The notes beneath the pieces were generated by a model. That model made no database searches. It saw only the letters and a program-made list of their open reading frames with translations, and was not told where the DNA came from. DNA of 64,000 nt from Kitasatospora sp. GP82 (GTDB lineage Bacteria > Actinomycetota > Actinomycetes > Streptomycetales > Streptomycetaceae). Every line of letters starts with the position of its first letter. The stretch's first letter is position 1. The stretch covers positions 124,001 through 188,000 of the forward strand of contig NZ_JARZAJ010000005.1 in the NCBI RefSeq assembly GCF_029892105.1. The letters are read 5' to 3'. Made by a program: the position numbers and the translations under genes. This document shows positions 34,082 through 42,209 of the stretch, in pieces.

Positions 34082-34423
34082 TCACCGCTCCTTGGCCGAC
34101 GCCTCGGACACCGGCACACCCAGCACCCTCCCGCCGGCCAGCTGCACTCCGCGCAGCAGCTGCCGCCCGTCCGGCACCTGCCCGGGTGCCACGAACCACT
34201 GTGCGGCCGGTCAGGCCAGGATCAGCCGGAAGAAAGCGCCCCTGGCCGGCTCGTCCGGTACCTCCTGCGGCTCCTGGAAGAGCGCGGCGAGTCCGAGCCG
34301 CACCCTTTTTTTGCACTGCTTTTTCACTGCGCCCAGGGCTTCCTCCGGCTCGGGCGGGCTCTCCACCTGGACGAAGATCTCCGGTGCGGCCGGCTTCGGG
34401 CTGATGACCCGGCCCCGACTCAC
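34082..34423 (-). pseudogene. Unidentified gene interrupted by an in-frame TGA
   Basis: The minus-strand frame reads PAAPEIFVQVESPPEPEEAL, then VRLGLAALFQEPQEVPDEPA and GAFFRLILA, hits TGA at 34211-34213, and continues in the same frame as AQWFVAPGQVPDGRQLLRGV and LAGGRVLGVPVSEASAKER to a TGA at 34082. Both halves look protein-coding, so a 113-codon gene seems broken by one nonsense codon. Its N-terminal part contains a run of seven A and one of five A, unusual here. Start GTG at 34423 is unsure. I do not recognise the family. Confidence 0.5.
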
Positions 34424-34431
34424 TCCTGTGG

Positions 34432-34695
34432 GTGATCCTGACCGCTGCCCCGGCCGAGCGTGCCGGTGTGGCCTCCGCCACCTCGGAGACCGCCACCGAA
34501 CCGGGCAGCTCGCTGGGCATCGTGATCCTCGGCGGGAGCCGCCGTCCACCGGGCCCACCTGGAGGTCAAGCTGCCCGCCGCCCTTCCGGCGGGCGCCGCC
34601 AAGGCCGCGCACACCCCCCTGGGCGGGAGGCCCAGCCCGCCCGCGAGGCGGCCGTCGCCGCCTGGCCCGGCACCGATCGTCAACGCGGCGCCCGC
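34432..34695 (+). pseudogene. Remnant of a DHA2-family (EmrB/QacA) MFS exporter
   Basis: ILTAAPAERAGVASATSETA and EPGSSLGIVILGGS match the helix 13 region of DHA2 exporters (PPERAGAASGISETxxELGGALGIAxLG). At about 34538 the match moves to another frame: AAVHRAHLEVKLPAALPAGA and KAAHTPLGG, the following loop. The first 400 residues and the end are absent, so only a decayed C-terminal scrap is left. Confidence 0.65.
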
Positions 34696-34812
34696 ACCGC
34701 ACACCGGTCTGGCGAACCGTCAGCCGGGGCTCGGCACCCCGAACGCCCGCCGGCCGCCGCAGCCTGCCCGGCGACTCCCGAAAGCGGGCCCTGACCGGCC
34801 GACCTGACATAT

Positions 34813-34828
34813 TGTGGTCGAGACCACA
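34813..34828. promoter_or_regulatory. DasR/GntR-type (dre-like) palindrome
   Basis: TGTGGTC-GA-GACCACA is a perfect 7-bp inverted repeat with a 2-bp centre. It differs from the well-known DasR site (AGTGGTCTAGACCACT) at three of 16 positions and keeps the whole GTGGTC/GACCAC core. It lies 31 bp upstream of the -35 box of a promoter that leads to the tatA-like gene. Confidence 0.55.
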
Positions 34829-34859
34829 TTTCCCATCTCCCCTGCAGAACATCTGCTCT

Positions 34860-34889
34860 TTGACCACCGTTTCCCGGCCGGTGTATACG
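34860..34889 (+). promoter_or_regulatory. Promoter of the tatA-like gene
   Basis: TTGACC (34860-34865) and TATACG (34884-34889) are separated by 18 bp, a good HrdB-type promoter, about 91 bp upstream of the tatA start. Confidence 0.6.
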
Positions 34890-34980
34890 TTCTGCGCTCG
34901 CGCCAGGCATACTGGCCAGGTCGGGCGAGCCCGCCCGGCCCTGATAACGGCGAGATATCCGAAGGGACCGGTGGTCAGGG

Positions 34981-35277
34981 ATGCTGCGCAACGGTCTGGA
35001 GCCCTGGCACCTCCTGGTGGTGCTGGCTGTCATCGTTCTGCTTTTCGGCTCGAAGAAGCTGCCTGAAATGGCCCGTGGCCTCGGGAAGTCCATGCGCATC
35101 CTGAAGGCGGAGACCAAGGCGCTGCGCGAGGACGAGGTCCCGGCCGATGCGGCCGCCCAGAACTCCACCGCCAACTCGACGGCTGCCAACACGGCCACCG
35201 AGCAGCCCCGCCCGGCGGTGAACCCGACACACGTCACCACGGCGGCCGAGACCAACAAGTCGGCCACCGGCGCCTGA
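34981..35277 (+). CDS. tatA: Twin-arginine translocase TatA/TatE-type protein
   Basis: A 98-aa pore-forming component of the Tat pathway that exports folded proteins. The single N-terminal membrane helix [20 protein letters not shown] contains the FGSKKLP hinge of TatA; the amphipathic helix [14 protein letters not shown] follows. The C-terminal half is an Ala/Thr/Asn-rich disordered tail. No tatC or tatB is nearby, so this is probably a stand-alone paralogue. It has a clear promoter and a GntR-type palindrome upstream. Confidence 0.94.
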   Translation: MLRNGLEPWHLLVVLAVIVLLFGSKKLPEMARGLGKSMRILKAETKALREDEVPADAAAQNSTANSTAANTATEQPRPAVNPTHVTTAAETNKSATGA

Positions 35278-35297
35278 GCGGCCGCAAAAGCCGTCCC

Positions 35298-35339
35298 CCG
35301 GAGCCTCCGGTCCGTCAGCTGACGGACCGGAGGCTCCGG
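35298..35339. terminator. 42-bp perfect palindrome, bidirectional terminator
   Basis: The arm CCGGAGCCTCCGGTCCGTCA continues to the centre at 35318/35319 and the second half is its exact complement, giving a 21-bp perfect inverted repeat. It lies between convergent tatA-like and kinase genes, with an A-run on the left, so it can terminate both. Confidence 0.88.
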
Positions 35340-35379
35340 CATTTCCGCACGGCAAACCGGTGGTGCCGGGCCCGCTGAT

Positions 35380-37053
35380 TCAGTTGCCGTTCCCGTTGTC
35401 CCCGTAGCTGATGTCGCCGTTGTTGTCGGAGCTGTTGTGGTCACGGGACTGCTGCCCGTGCAGGGTGTTGATCAGCGCACCGAGCCGGTTCTGCCAGTTC
35501 TGGCCCGCACCGCCGTCGATCACATGCTTCTTTGCAAGATCCCTAACGGTTTTCTGGACGTTGCGCAGCACCGACTCGGCGTCCTGCGGCCGGTGTTCGG
35601 CGATCGCCTCGGCGGCGCTGTCCAGGCGGTCCAGCAAGTCGCCCTGCTTGTCCCGCTCCTTGGCGAACTGCGCCTTCGCCACCTCGGCGCGGAGTGCGGC
35701 CAGTGCGGCGGCGGGACCGCTCCTGGCGGTGGGCGCAGGCCCGGCCGAAGCGCTCGGCGAGGGGGATGCCGAGGCAGCGGCCGTGGGAGCGGCGGCCGCC
35801 GGACGGCCGGTCTCGGCTGCGGTCCCGGCCGGGCTGCCCGAGGACCCGCTGAGCGCGAAGGCGCCGACGGCGGCCACACCCGCCACCACGGCGACACCGA
35901 TCGCGATCGGTACCAGCGGTCGGCGGCGGCGCTGCGGCGACGGCCCGGAAGCCTCGTGCGGCGACAGCGGGACGGCCTCCATCAGCGAGGTCGCCGGGCC
36001 GGTCACCGGCGGTGCGTCCGAAGGGACAGCCGACGGGGGGAAGGACGGGGCGAACGGCGGCGGCACGGTCGGCGGCAGTACGGCGGTGCGCTGCGCATCG
36101 GCATGCCCCGGGTCGGCGGCACCGACGCCGAGCTGCGGAGCGACAACCGGGGGCAACAGCTGGGTCGCGCCGATGAGCTCGGCCGTCCGGTCACCGGCGG
36201 CCAGCAACTCGGCCGTGCGGTCGGTGGTCGCGGCGACCGGGACAGCGGCCAGCAGCTCGGCCCGGGCAGTGGCGGCGGTGGCCGGTCGGTCTGCGGGCTG
36301 CTTGGCGAGCAGGCGCAGCACTGCCGCGTCCAGCGCGGGCGGTACGTCGGGGCGGCGGGCCGCGACCGGGGCGGGCTGCTCGCTGACGTGCTTGAAGGCG
36401 ATGCCGACGGGGGTGTCGGCGTCGAACGGCGGCTGTCCGGTGAGCATCTCGACCAGGACGCAGCCGACCGCGTACAGGTCGGAGCGGCCGTCCACCCCGG
36501 CGGCCGTGGCCTGCTCGGGCGAGAGATAGGCGGCCGTGCCGAGCACGGTGGCGGTCTGGGTCAGCCGCGAGCTGGAGGAGCCGACGCGCGCGATGCCGAA
36601 GTCCACCACCTTCACCCCGCCGTCGTGGGTGATCATGATGTTCCCGGGCTTGATGTCCCGGTGCACGAGTTCGGCCGCGTGGGCGACCTCAAGCGCCTCG
36701 CAGACGGCGGCGGCGATACCGACGGACCGCTCGACCGGCAGCCGTCCGAGCTCCGCAATCAGCCGGCTGAGCGGACGGCCGTGCACCAGCTCCATGACGA
36801 TGTACGGGGAGCCCTGGTCCACACCGGAGTCGAAGACGGTGACGATGCGCGGGTGGACCAGCATCGCGGCGTGCTGGGCCTCGCGGCCGAAGCGCTCGGC
36901 GAAACGCGGGTCGTCGGCGAGACCGCCGTTGAGCACCTTGACCGCTACCGCGCGTCCGAGCACCCGGTCGTGGCCGCGCCAGACGGTGGCCATGCCACCG
37001 ACGCCGAGTATCTCCTCCAGTACGTAACGCCCGTTCAGCGCACGTCCGATCAC
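35380..37053 (-). CDS. Membrane serine/threonine protein kinase (PknB type)
   Basis: A 557-aa eukaryotic-like kinase. The N-terminal kinase domain has the Gly-rich loop LGVGGMATVW, the ATP lysine in AVAVKVLN (Lys39), HRDIKPGN (131-138), DFG (151-153) and SPEQATAAGVDGRSDLYAVG, so it should be active. A Pro/Ala-rich linker, one membrane helix (about 379-401) and an extracellular helical C-terminal domain (AALRAEVAKAQFAKERDKQG) follow. No PASTA repeats. The GTG at 37053 is chosen for its GGGAG site and family N-terminus. A strong palindrome ends the gene downstream. Confidence 0.94.
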   Translation of the reverse strand: MIGRALNGRYVLEEILGVGGMATVWRGHDRVLGRAVAVKVLNGGLADDPRFAERFGREAQHAAMLVHPRIVTVFDSGVDQGSPYIVMELVHGRPLSRLIAELGRLPVERSVGIAAAVCEALEVAHAAELVHRDIKPGNIMITHDGGVKVVDFGIARVGSSSSRLTQTATVLGTAAYLSPEQATAAGVDGRSDLYAVGCVLVEMLTGQPPFDADTPVGIAFKHVSEQPAPVAARRPDVPPALDAAVLRLLAKQPADRPATAATARAELLAAVPVAATTDRTAELLAAGDRTAELIGATQLLPPVVAPQLGVGAADPGHADAQRTAVLPPTVPPPFAPSFPPSAVPSDAPPVTGPATSLMEAVPLSPHEASGPSPQRRRRPLVPIAIGVAVVAGVAAVGAFALSGSSGSPAGTAAETGRPAAAAPTAAASASPSPSASAGPAPTARSGPAAALAALRAEVAKAQFAKERDKQGDLLDRLDSAAEAIAEHRPQDAESVLRNVQKTVRDLAKKHVIDGGAGQNWQNRLGALINTLHGQQSRDHNSSDNNGDISYGDNGNGN

Positions 37054-37181
37054 CTGGCACCACTCCCCTCGGGTCCACCGGCCGGAGGCTTCGGGCCGCC
37101 TCGTGCACCTGTGCACGATAGCGGCCGCCACCCGGAGCCCGGGAGTTGAGGATGCGCCCTCGGGGCGGTCCTGCGGAGCGG

Positions 37182-37228
37182 TCCGGGCGGGTCGGCAGGC
37201 CCGGGGGAACCTCGCCGACCCGCCCGGA
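37182..37228. other. Strong hairpin upstream of the kinase gene
   Basis: TCCGGGCGGGTCGGC (37182-37196) pairs perfectly with 37214-37228 across a 17-nt loop. It lies in the 316-bp space between the kinase start and the preceding operon and may act as a leader structure or second terminator. The rest of this spacer holds no recognised gene. Confidence 0.55.
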
Positions 37229-37319
37229 GCTTTCGAGCCGGGCGGCCGGTGGACACGGGGGAGCCCACCGATCGCCCGGAGTACGGGAGTTGGAATCAGG
37301 TACTGCCTGTGTGGTGCAA

Positions 37320-37365
37320 CCGGACGGACGGTGAGCCCGGGGGGTGTCGCTCACCGCCCGTCCGG
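37320..37365 (-). terminator. Terminator of the sigma/membrane-partner operon
   Basis: CCGGACGGACGGTGAGC (37320-37336) pairs with GCTCACCGCCCGTCCGG (37349-37365) with one G-T type mismatch. It begins just past the stop at 37370. Confidence 0.75.
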
Positions 37366-37369
37366 GGTC

Positions 37370-38347
37370 TCAGGGGCTCACCGAGCCGTCCCCGGCGTTG
37401 CCGCTGGGAAGAGCGCCGTGGTCTCCGGGCAGGCCCGAGGGCTTGGGGGCCTGCGCCGGCAGGGTCGGCAGCTCGATCGGGAGCCTGGTCGGGAGGAGGC
37501 CCTTGCCGCCGCCGGGGCCGGGCGCCGGGATGGTGATCCCGTTGCCCGGGCCACCGCCACTGCCGTCCCTGCCCCCGACTGCGGCGGCGACGGCGGTGCA
37601 GTAGCCCTCGATCCGGTCCGCCCCGCCTGCCGCCACGGCCAGCGGGGCCAGTGCCGGTTCGCCGGACAGCGGGTCGGCCTTGGCCCCGGCGGCCAGCCGG
37701 TCGGCGTAGAGGTGGCAGAGCTTGACCGCCAAGGCGACGGCGGCGTCGTCATCGGGACTGCTGCCCGACCTGCTCCCGCCCGTGGCCGCGTCCACGCTCG
37801 GGCTCTGGCCCCGGCCCTGGCTCGTCGCGGGCGGGGTGGATCCGTTCAGCCCGGGCTGCCCCGAGGCCGCGCCTGCGGCACTGCCCGTGGTGGACCGCCC
37901 GGCGGAGCCGTCGGACGCACCGGAGGTGGGCTGCGCACCGACCGGCGCATTCCTGGCCGCCGGTCCGCCCAGGGCGGCGGGCAGGTGCCCGGTACCTGCG
38001 GCGACGGCCACACCGCCGAGTGCGGTGGCGACGAGCGCGACAGCAACGGCCTTCGCACTGAAGGCCCGCGTGGTCGCGGTGTCCGCCATCGTTCGTCTCC
38101 GGGTCTGCGGTGCAGGGTTGCGACGGGCCTCCCGGAACGCGGCCAGGGCCGCCTCTTCCCCGGGCAGTACGCCGTTCGCATCGGGCCCGCCGTCCGCGTC
38201 GGCCGGAGCGGCAGCGGCGGCGAGCAGCCCCGCGAGGGCGGCATGACCGGCGAGGGGGGCCTGACCGGCCGACGTGCCGACCTTGGCTCCGCCGAGCAGC
38301 TGCTCGGCGGAGTCGCGGTCGATCCGGCGGGATCGGTTGGTGCTCAT
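37370..38347 (-). CDS. Single-pass membrane protein, probable anti-sigma partner
   Basis: A 325-aa protein. Residues 1-88 are cytoplasmic (SRRIDRDSAEQLLGGAK, GVLPGEEAALAAFREARR), one membrane helix spans about 95-115 (AVAVALVATALGGVAVAAG), and the remaining 200 residues are an extracellular Gly/Ser/Pro-rich region. Its ATG overlaps the sigma-factor stop (ATGA), so the two are made in fixed ratio. That arrangement and topology suggest an anti-sigma factor, although no standard ZAS zinc motif is visible. Confidence 0.78.
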   Translation of the reverse strand: MSTNRSRRIDRDSAEQLLGGAKVGTSAGQAPLAGHAALAGLLAAAAAPADADGGPDANGVLPGEEAALAAFREARRNPAPQTRRRTMADTATTRAFSAKAVAVALVATALGGVAVAAGTGHLPAALGGPAARNAPVGAQPTSGASDGSAGRSTTGSAAGAASGQPGLNGSTPPATSQGRGQSPSVDAATGGSRSGSSPDDDAAVALAVKLCHLYADRLAAGAKADPLSGEPALAPLAVAAGGADRIEGYCTAVAAAVGGRDGSGGGPGNGITIPAPGPGGGKGLLPTRLPIELPTLPAQAPKPSGLPGDHGALPSGNAGDGSVSP

Positions 38348-39189
38348 CTCATGTCCTTCAGCGTCGCGGCCCTGGCTCGTGTCACACCCTGTGCGGAGGT
38401 TTTCGAGGATTTCTTCCCGGCCTCCGGTTCCGCCTCCTGTCCCGGGTCGCGCCACGGCCCCGACCGGGGCGGCTGGGCGGACCTGTCCGGGATGCCGAGG
38501 GCCGGGCCGCCGGACTGGTCGAGCAGCTTCCCGAGCCTGCGCAGCCCCCGGTGGGCGGCCATCCGCACACTGCCGGAGCGCTTGCCCAGGACGCGCGCGG
38601 CACTCTCCGCGTCCAGGTCGAGCACCACCCGGAGCAGTACCGCCTCGGCCTGGTCCCTGGGCAGCCGGGCGATCAGTGCCAGCGCGTCGGCGGTGGAGAC
38701 GGCGGCCAGCGCGGTCCCCGCGGTGTCCTCGGCTGCGGCCAGTTCGGCCAGGTACTCGAACGGGAGGTCCGCGACCGGGCGGCGGCGCACCCGGCGGAGG
38801 TGGTCCAGGGCCCGGTTGCGGGCGATGGTGGCGGCCCAGCCCCGGAAGCCGTCCGCGTCCCCGGTGAAGCCGCCGAGGTCGCGGGCGATCTGCAGCCAGG
38901 TCTCGGAGGCGATGTCCTCGGCGTCCTCGGCCCCGCCGCCGACCAGGATGCGCAGATAGCGCAGCAACCCCGGCTGGACGGCACGGAAGAGCAGCCTGAA
39001 GGCGTCCTCGTCCCCCTGCTGGGCGGCCCTTACGGCGCCGGAGAGGTCGGTCGGACGGCCTGCGGGCAGCGGATCGCCCGGCGGCTCCGAAGGGCCGGCC
39101 GCGATCGGGCCGACCGGTGATATCGGGCCGCCGACGGTGTGGTCGCCGCCCGTCCCCTGAGGTTCTGCACTGTGCACCCACCACATCAT
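38344..39189 (-). CDS. ECF-type RNA polymerase sigma factor
   Basis: About 281 aa. Region 2 is seen in LLRYLRILVGGGAEDAEDIA and ETWLQIARDLGGFTGDADGF then ATIARNRALDHLRRVRRRP; region 4 in LIARLPRDQAEAVLLRVVLD and LGKRSGSVRMAAHRGLRRLG. A Pro/Gly-rich N-terminus and a charged C-terminal tail extend it. Start is uncertain: ATG at 39189 or 39186, or GTG at 39177; none has a strong ribosome binding site. It is coupled by a 4-bp overlap to the membrane protein that follows, which probably holds it inactive until an envelope signal arrives. Confidence 0.9.
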   Translation of the reverse strand: MMWWVHSAEPQGTGGDHTVGGPISPVGPIAAGPSEPPGDPLPAGRPTDLSGAVRAAQQGDEDAFRLLFRAVQPGLLRYLRILVGGGAEDAEDIASETWLQIARDLGGFTGDADGFRGWAATIARNRALDHLRRVRRRPVADLPFEYLAELAAAEDTAGTALAAVSTADALALIARLPRDQAEAVLLRVVLDLDAESAARVLGKRSGSVRMAAHRGLRRLGKLLDQSGGPALGIPDRSAQPPRSGPWRDPGQEAEPEAGKKSSKTSAQGVTRARAATLKDMR

Positions 39190-39376
39190 GCGGCATTGGG
39201 GTGAACCGGTCTCCGCCCGGTGCGGGGTGAGCCCCGGCACACCCCGGGCACCGGGGCACGGCGCGGTGTTCGCTGCCACCGAACAGGCCCGGGCGGGGTG
39301 GGCGGAACCGTCCCCACGACCCCCGGTGTCTGGTCAACAGGGGGCGAACGCCTCCTGACCAAGGGGGAACGACTGC

Positions 39377-40084
39377 ATGACGGACGAGCTGCTGACCAAC
39401 CGCCGGCTCACCTGGGACGGCTGTCTGAACATACGCGACCTCGGCGGGCTGCCCACCGCCGACGGCGGCCGCACCCGGCGGGGCGCCGTGATCCGCGCCG
39501 ACAATCTCGACCGCCTCACCGCCGAGGGCCGGGCAGCGCTGGCCGACCAGGGGGTGCGCACCGTGGTCGACCTGCGCAACGAGGAGGAGTACCGGCCGCT
39601 GCTCCCCCTCCCGGAGGGGATCGACCTGGTCCGGGTTCCGCTCGACCAGCTCGCCGGACCTGCCTGGTGGGAGCGGTTCGGCGGCCTCGACGGCACCCCG
39701 CTGTCCTTCCTCCCGTACCTCGACCACTGCCCGGACGCCGTCCAGGACGTGGTCTCCGCCGTCGCGCTGGCGCGTCCGGGAGCGGTCGTGGTGCACTGCG
39801 GCGCGGGGCGTGACCGTACCGGTCTGGCCGCACTCGTCCTGCTGGCGGCGGTCCGTACCGAGCCGGGCGCCATCGTGGACGACTACCTGCTCAGCACCCC
39901 CAACCTGCGCCCGCTCTGGGGCATGCTCGGCCAGGCCGACCAGGAGCAGGTGATCGAGGGCATCCTGGCCGGGGCGGGCACCACGGCCGAGGCCGCGCTG
40001 CTGGGCACCCTGGCGGCCTTCGACCCCGACCGCTACCTGCCGTCCGTCGAACTGGCCGCCCTCCGGGCCCGGTTGACGGGCTGA
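39377..40084 (+). CDS. Tyrosine-protein phosphatase (PtpB/LipA-like)
   Basis: A 235-aa phosphatase. The N-terminal NIRDLGGLPTADGGRTRRGA is the family hallmark and the P-loop VVHCGAGRDRTGL holds the nucleophile Cys141 and Arg147 (CX5R). Such enzymes act on phosphotyrosine or phosphoinositides. It has no signal peptide. The ATG is used although it has only a weak GGGG site. Convergent with a GNAT gene. Confidence 0.93.
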   Translation: MTDELLTNRRLTWDGCLNIRDLGGLPTADGGRTRRGAVIRADNLDRLTAEGRAALADQGVRTVVDLRNEEEYRPLLPLPEGIDLVRVPLDQLAGPAWWERFGGLDGTPLSFLPYLDHCPDAVQDVVSAVALARPGAVVVHCGAGRDRTGLAALVLLAAVRTEPGAIVDDYLLSTPNLRPLWGMLGQADQEQVIEGILAGAGTTAEAALLGTLAAFDPDRYLPSVELAALRARLTG

Positions 40085-40100
40085 ACCCCCTGCCGCCGGA

Positions 40101-40679
40101 TCACCACAGCCGGTCGATGGTGCCCGGATGGAGGTCGATCCTGGCGGCCAGGAAACTCTCCCTTGCTGCCCGGGCCCGCTTCGAGCAGAACCCCGCCATG
40201 GTCACCTTGTCGAAGCCCGGCCGATCGCTCGGGAAGGGCTCCTGCGGCGTGCCGCCGACCAGCACCGTACCCGGGAGCGGCTCCCAGCCGGCGCTCTCGT
40301 AGAAGCCCCGCAGCACGCGGTCGCAGGTGAACAGTCCGAGGTCCGCGCCGCCGTCCTGGACGGCCCGGCGGGCGGCGGCGACCAGCCGCCCGCCGTGGCC
40401 CTGCCCCCGGTGCGCGCGGTCGGTGACCACACTGCTCAGGCCACGTGCGGCGAACGTCGTTCCGGCGTGGGCGATTTGCTTGCCGAGCAGATCGAGCGCG
40501 GCGAGCACGCGGCCGTCCTCGTCCACCAGCAGCATCGACTGCGGATCCAGTGCGGGATCATGGCTCAGCCCGGGGTCCGGTCCGCCGCTCGGCCAGGCCG
40601 ACTCCTGCAACTCCCATACCCGTGCCCGGAGTTCTGGCGGCACCTCGGCCTCCGGGTACGACAGGATCCGTATCCGCAC
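40101..40679 (-). CDS. GNAT family N-acetyltransferase
   Basis: A 192-aa acetyltransferase. The acetyl-CoA loop is in SSVVTDRAHRGQGHGGRLVA (RGQGHG), followed by RRAVQDGGADLGLFTCD and FYESAGWEPL. The start GTG at 40679 (VRIRILSYPEAEVPPELRAR) has GGAG 8 bp upstream. It is divergent from a methyltransferase gene 83 bp away. Substrate unknown; the family includes aminoglycoside acetyltransferase-like proteins. Confidence 0.9.
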   Translation of the reverse strand: MRIRILSYPEAEVPPELRARVWELQESAWPSGGPDPGLSHDPALDPQSMLLVDEDGRVLAALDLLGKQIAHAGTTFAARGLSSVVTDRAHRGQGHGGRLVAAARRAVQDGGADLGLFTCDRVLRGFYESAGWEPLPGTVLVGGTPQEPFPSDRPGFDKVTMAGFCSKRARAARESFLAARIDLHPGTIDRLW

Positions 40680-40762
40680 TGCGCTGCTCCGGAGTTCGTT
40701 CGGACGTCTGCTGGTCGAAATTCGTTCGCGGCGGGCCCGAGAGGCCGCCAATACTGCGCAGT

Positions 40763-41527
40763 ATGGCGCAATTCGCAGACTTCGATGCGCGCGGATATCC
40801 CATGGTGGACGTCCGCACGGGGTACGGGCAGTGGGTCGGCAGCTACGAGCAGACCGTCGAGGACGCGATGGACCTGGAGGTCCTCGCCCGACTGGCGGTA
40901 CCGGGTTGGGGATCGGTCGAGCGGGCCGCCGACCTCGGCTGCGGGACGGGGCGGACGGGCGCCTGGCTGCGCGCCCAGGGCGTCGGCGCGGTGGACGGGG
41001 TCGACCTGACACCCGAGATGCTGGCGGTGGCGCGCGGCAAGGGCGCACACGACCGGCTGATCGAGGGCGACCTCGCCGCGACCGGCCTGCCCGGCGAGGC
41101 GTACGACCTGGTGATCTCCTCACTGGTGGACGAGCACCTGGCCGACCTCGCCCCGCTCTACCGGGAAGCCTTCCGGCTGGCCGGTCCCGGCGCCCTGTTC
41201 GTGCTGGTCGGCCTGCATCCGCACTTCATCATGGCCGCCGGGATGCCAACCCACTTCGACGGCGCCGACGGCTCGCCGATCGCCATCACCACCCACCTCC
41301 ACCTGGTCAGCGACCACCTCACGGCCGGCCTGGCCGCCGGCTGGCAACTGGCCGAGATGCGCGAGGAGTTGGTCGGCGACCGCTGGATCGCGCTCAAGCC
41401 CAAGTGGGAGCGCCACCGCCACCAGCCGGTCTCCGCCGCGTACGTCTGGCGCAAGCCGGAGCAGCCCCGCCCGGCCGATCCCTCCGCAGCCGGTGACCAT
41501 GCACTGCCCGGGGGCGCAGGGCGCTGA
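40763..41527 (+). CDS. SAM-dependent methyltransferase
   Basis: A 254-aa class I enzyme. Motif I is AADLGCGTGRTGAWL near residue 54, followed by VDGVDLTPEMLAVARGKG (acidic loop, motif II) and LVISSLVDEHLADLAPLYRE (motif IV), the UbiE/Methyltransf_11 type. The start ATG (MAQFADFDARGYPMVDVR) begins the conserved domain. Substrate cannot be inferred; the histidine-rich segment TTHLHLVSDHL is near the probable substrate site. Confidence 0.9.
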   Translation: MAQFADFDARGYPMVDVRTGYGQWVGSYEQTVEDAMDLEVLARLAVPGWGSVERAADLGCGTGRTGAWLRAQGVGAVDGVDLTPEMLAVARGKGAHDRLIEGDLAATGLPGEAYDLVISSLVDEHLADLAPLYREAFRLAGPGALFVLVGLHPHFIMAAGMPTHFDGADGSPIAITTHLHLVSDHLTAGLAAGWQLAEMREELVGDRWIALKPKWERHRHQPVSAAYVWRKPEQPRPADPSAAGDHALPGGAGR

Positions 41528-41597
41528 GACGGCGCCGGGCCGCACGCCTGCTCACGCCGACCCTGCGCCCCGCGAGAGGCCGCATCGAAACCCGCGG

Positions 41598-42092
41598 TCA
41601 GAAACCGGCGTTGGGACTCGTGACAACGCGGACGCGGCCGTCCGCGCGGGCGGCGAGGGACGCCGTCAGGCGCAGGGAGCGGCTGGGACCGAGGAGGGTG
41701 AGGGCCTCTTCGGGGGTGACCCAGCGGTGACTGTCGAGTTCGCCGGGCGGGAGGGTGATCGGGGTGTCGGCCGGGATGGTGCCGAAGTCGAAGAGGAAGT
41801 GGCAGGCCGGGTACTCGAGTTCCGCCGACGGGTGGGTCCAGGCGACGGCGAGCAGCTCTCCCGGCTCGCCGACGATGCCGGTCTCCTCCAGGAGTTCACG
41901 CTTGGCGCACTCCACGGGGTTCTCCCCCGGGTCCACCGTGCCGCCGACGAACTGCCAGTGCTCCCGGTAGCCGGCCTTCACGATCAGCACCCGCCCCTGC
42001 TGATCACTGATCAGGCAGCCGGCGGCGGCGTAGACGCGGGTCAGCGAGGCGAGCCACTCATCGCGGGTCTGGAGCAGCGGCGTGTCCGACAT
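41598..42092 (-). CDS. Nudix hydrolase
   Basis: A 164-aa protein with a perfect Nudix box GGTVDPGENPVECAKREL followed by LEETGI, which coordinates Mg2+ and hydrolyses a nucleoside diphosphate linked to another group. The surrounding beta-strands are typical. The ATG at 42092 is set by GGAGGA 6 bp upstream; residues before it are not conserved. Substrate unknown. Confidence 0.94.
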   Translation of the reverse strand: MSDTPLLQTRDEWLASLTRVYAAAGCLISDQQGRVLIVKAGYREHWQFVGGTVDPGENPVECAKRELLEETGIVGEPGELLAVAWTHPSAELEYPACHFLFDFGTIPADTPITLPPGELDSHRWVTPEEALTLLGPSRSLRLTASLAARADGRVRVVTSPNAGF

Positions 42093-42159
42093 GACTTTCC
42101 TCCGGGCGTGTTGTGGGCCGGGCGTGCGCGCCCACTCTCCCATTCGGGCCCGGGAGTCG

Positions 42160-42195
42160 GGCGGGGTGGCACCCCTGGATGGGCGCCACCCCGCC
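42160..42195 (-). terminator. Terminator after the 93-aa gene
   Basis: GGCGGGGTGGC (42160-42170) pairs with GCCACCCCGCC (42185-42195) across 14 nt, just downstream of the minus-strand stop at 42210. Confidence 0.7.
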
Positions 42196-42209
42196 GTCCG
42201 GGGAAGGGT

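Noticed and set aside
37370..39796. One 808-aa open frame on the minus strand spanning the sigma region
   Set aside because: Only its 3' part (from 38347) is the real membrane partner; the rest is an out-of-frame shadow of the ECF sigma gene.
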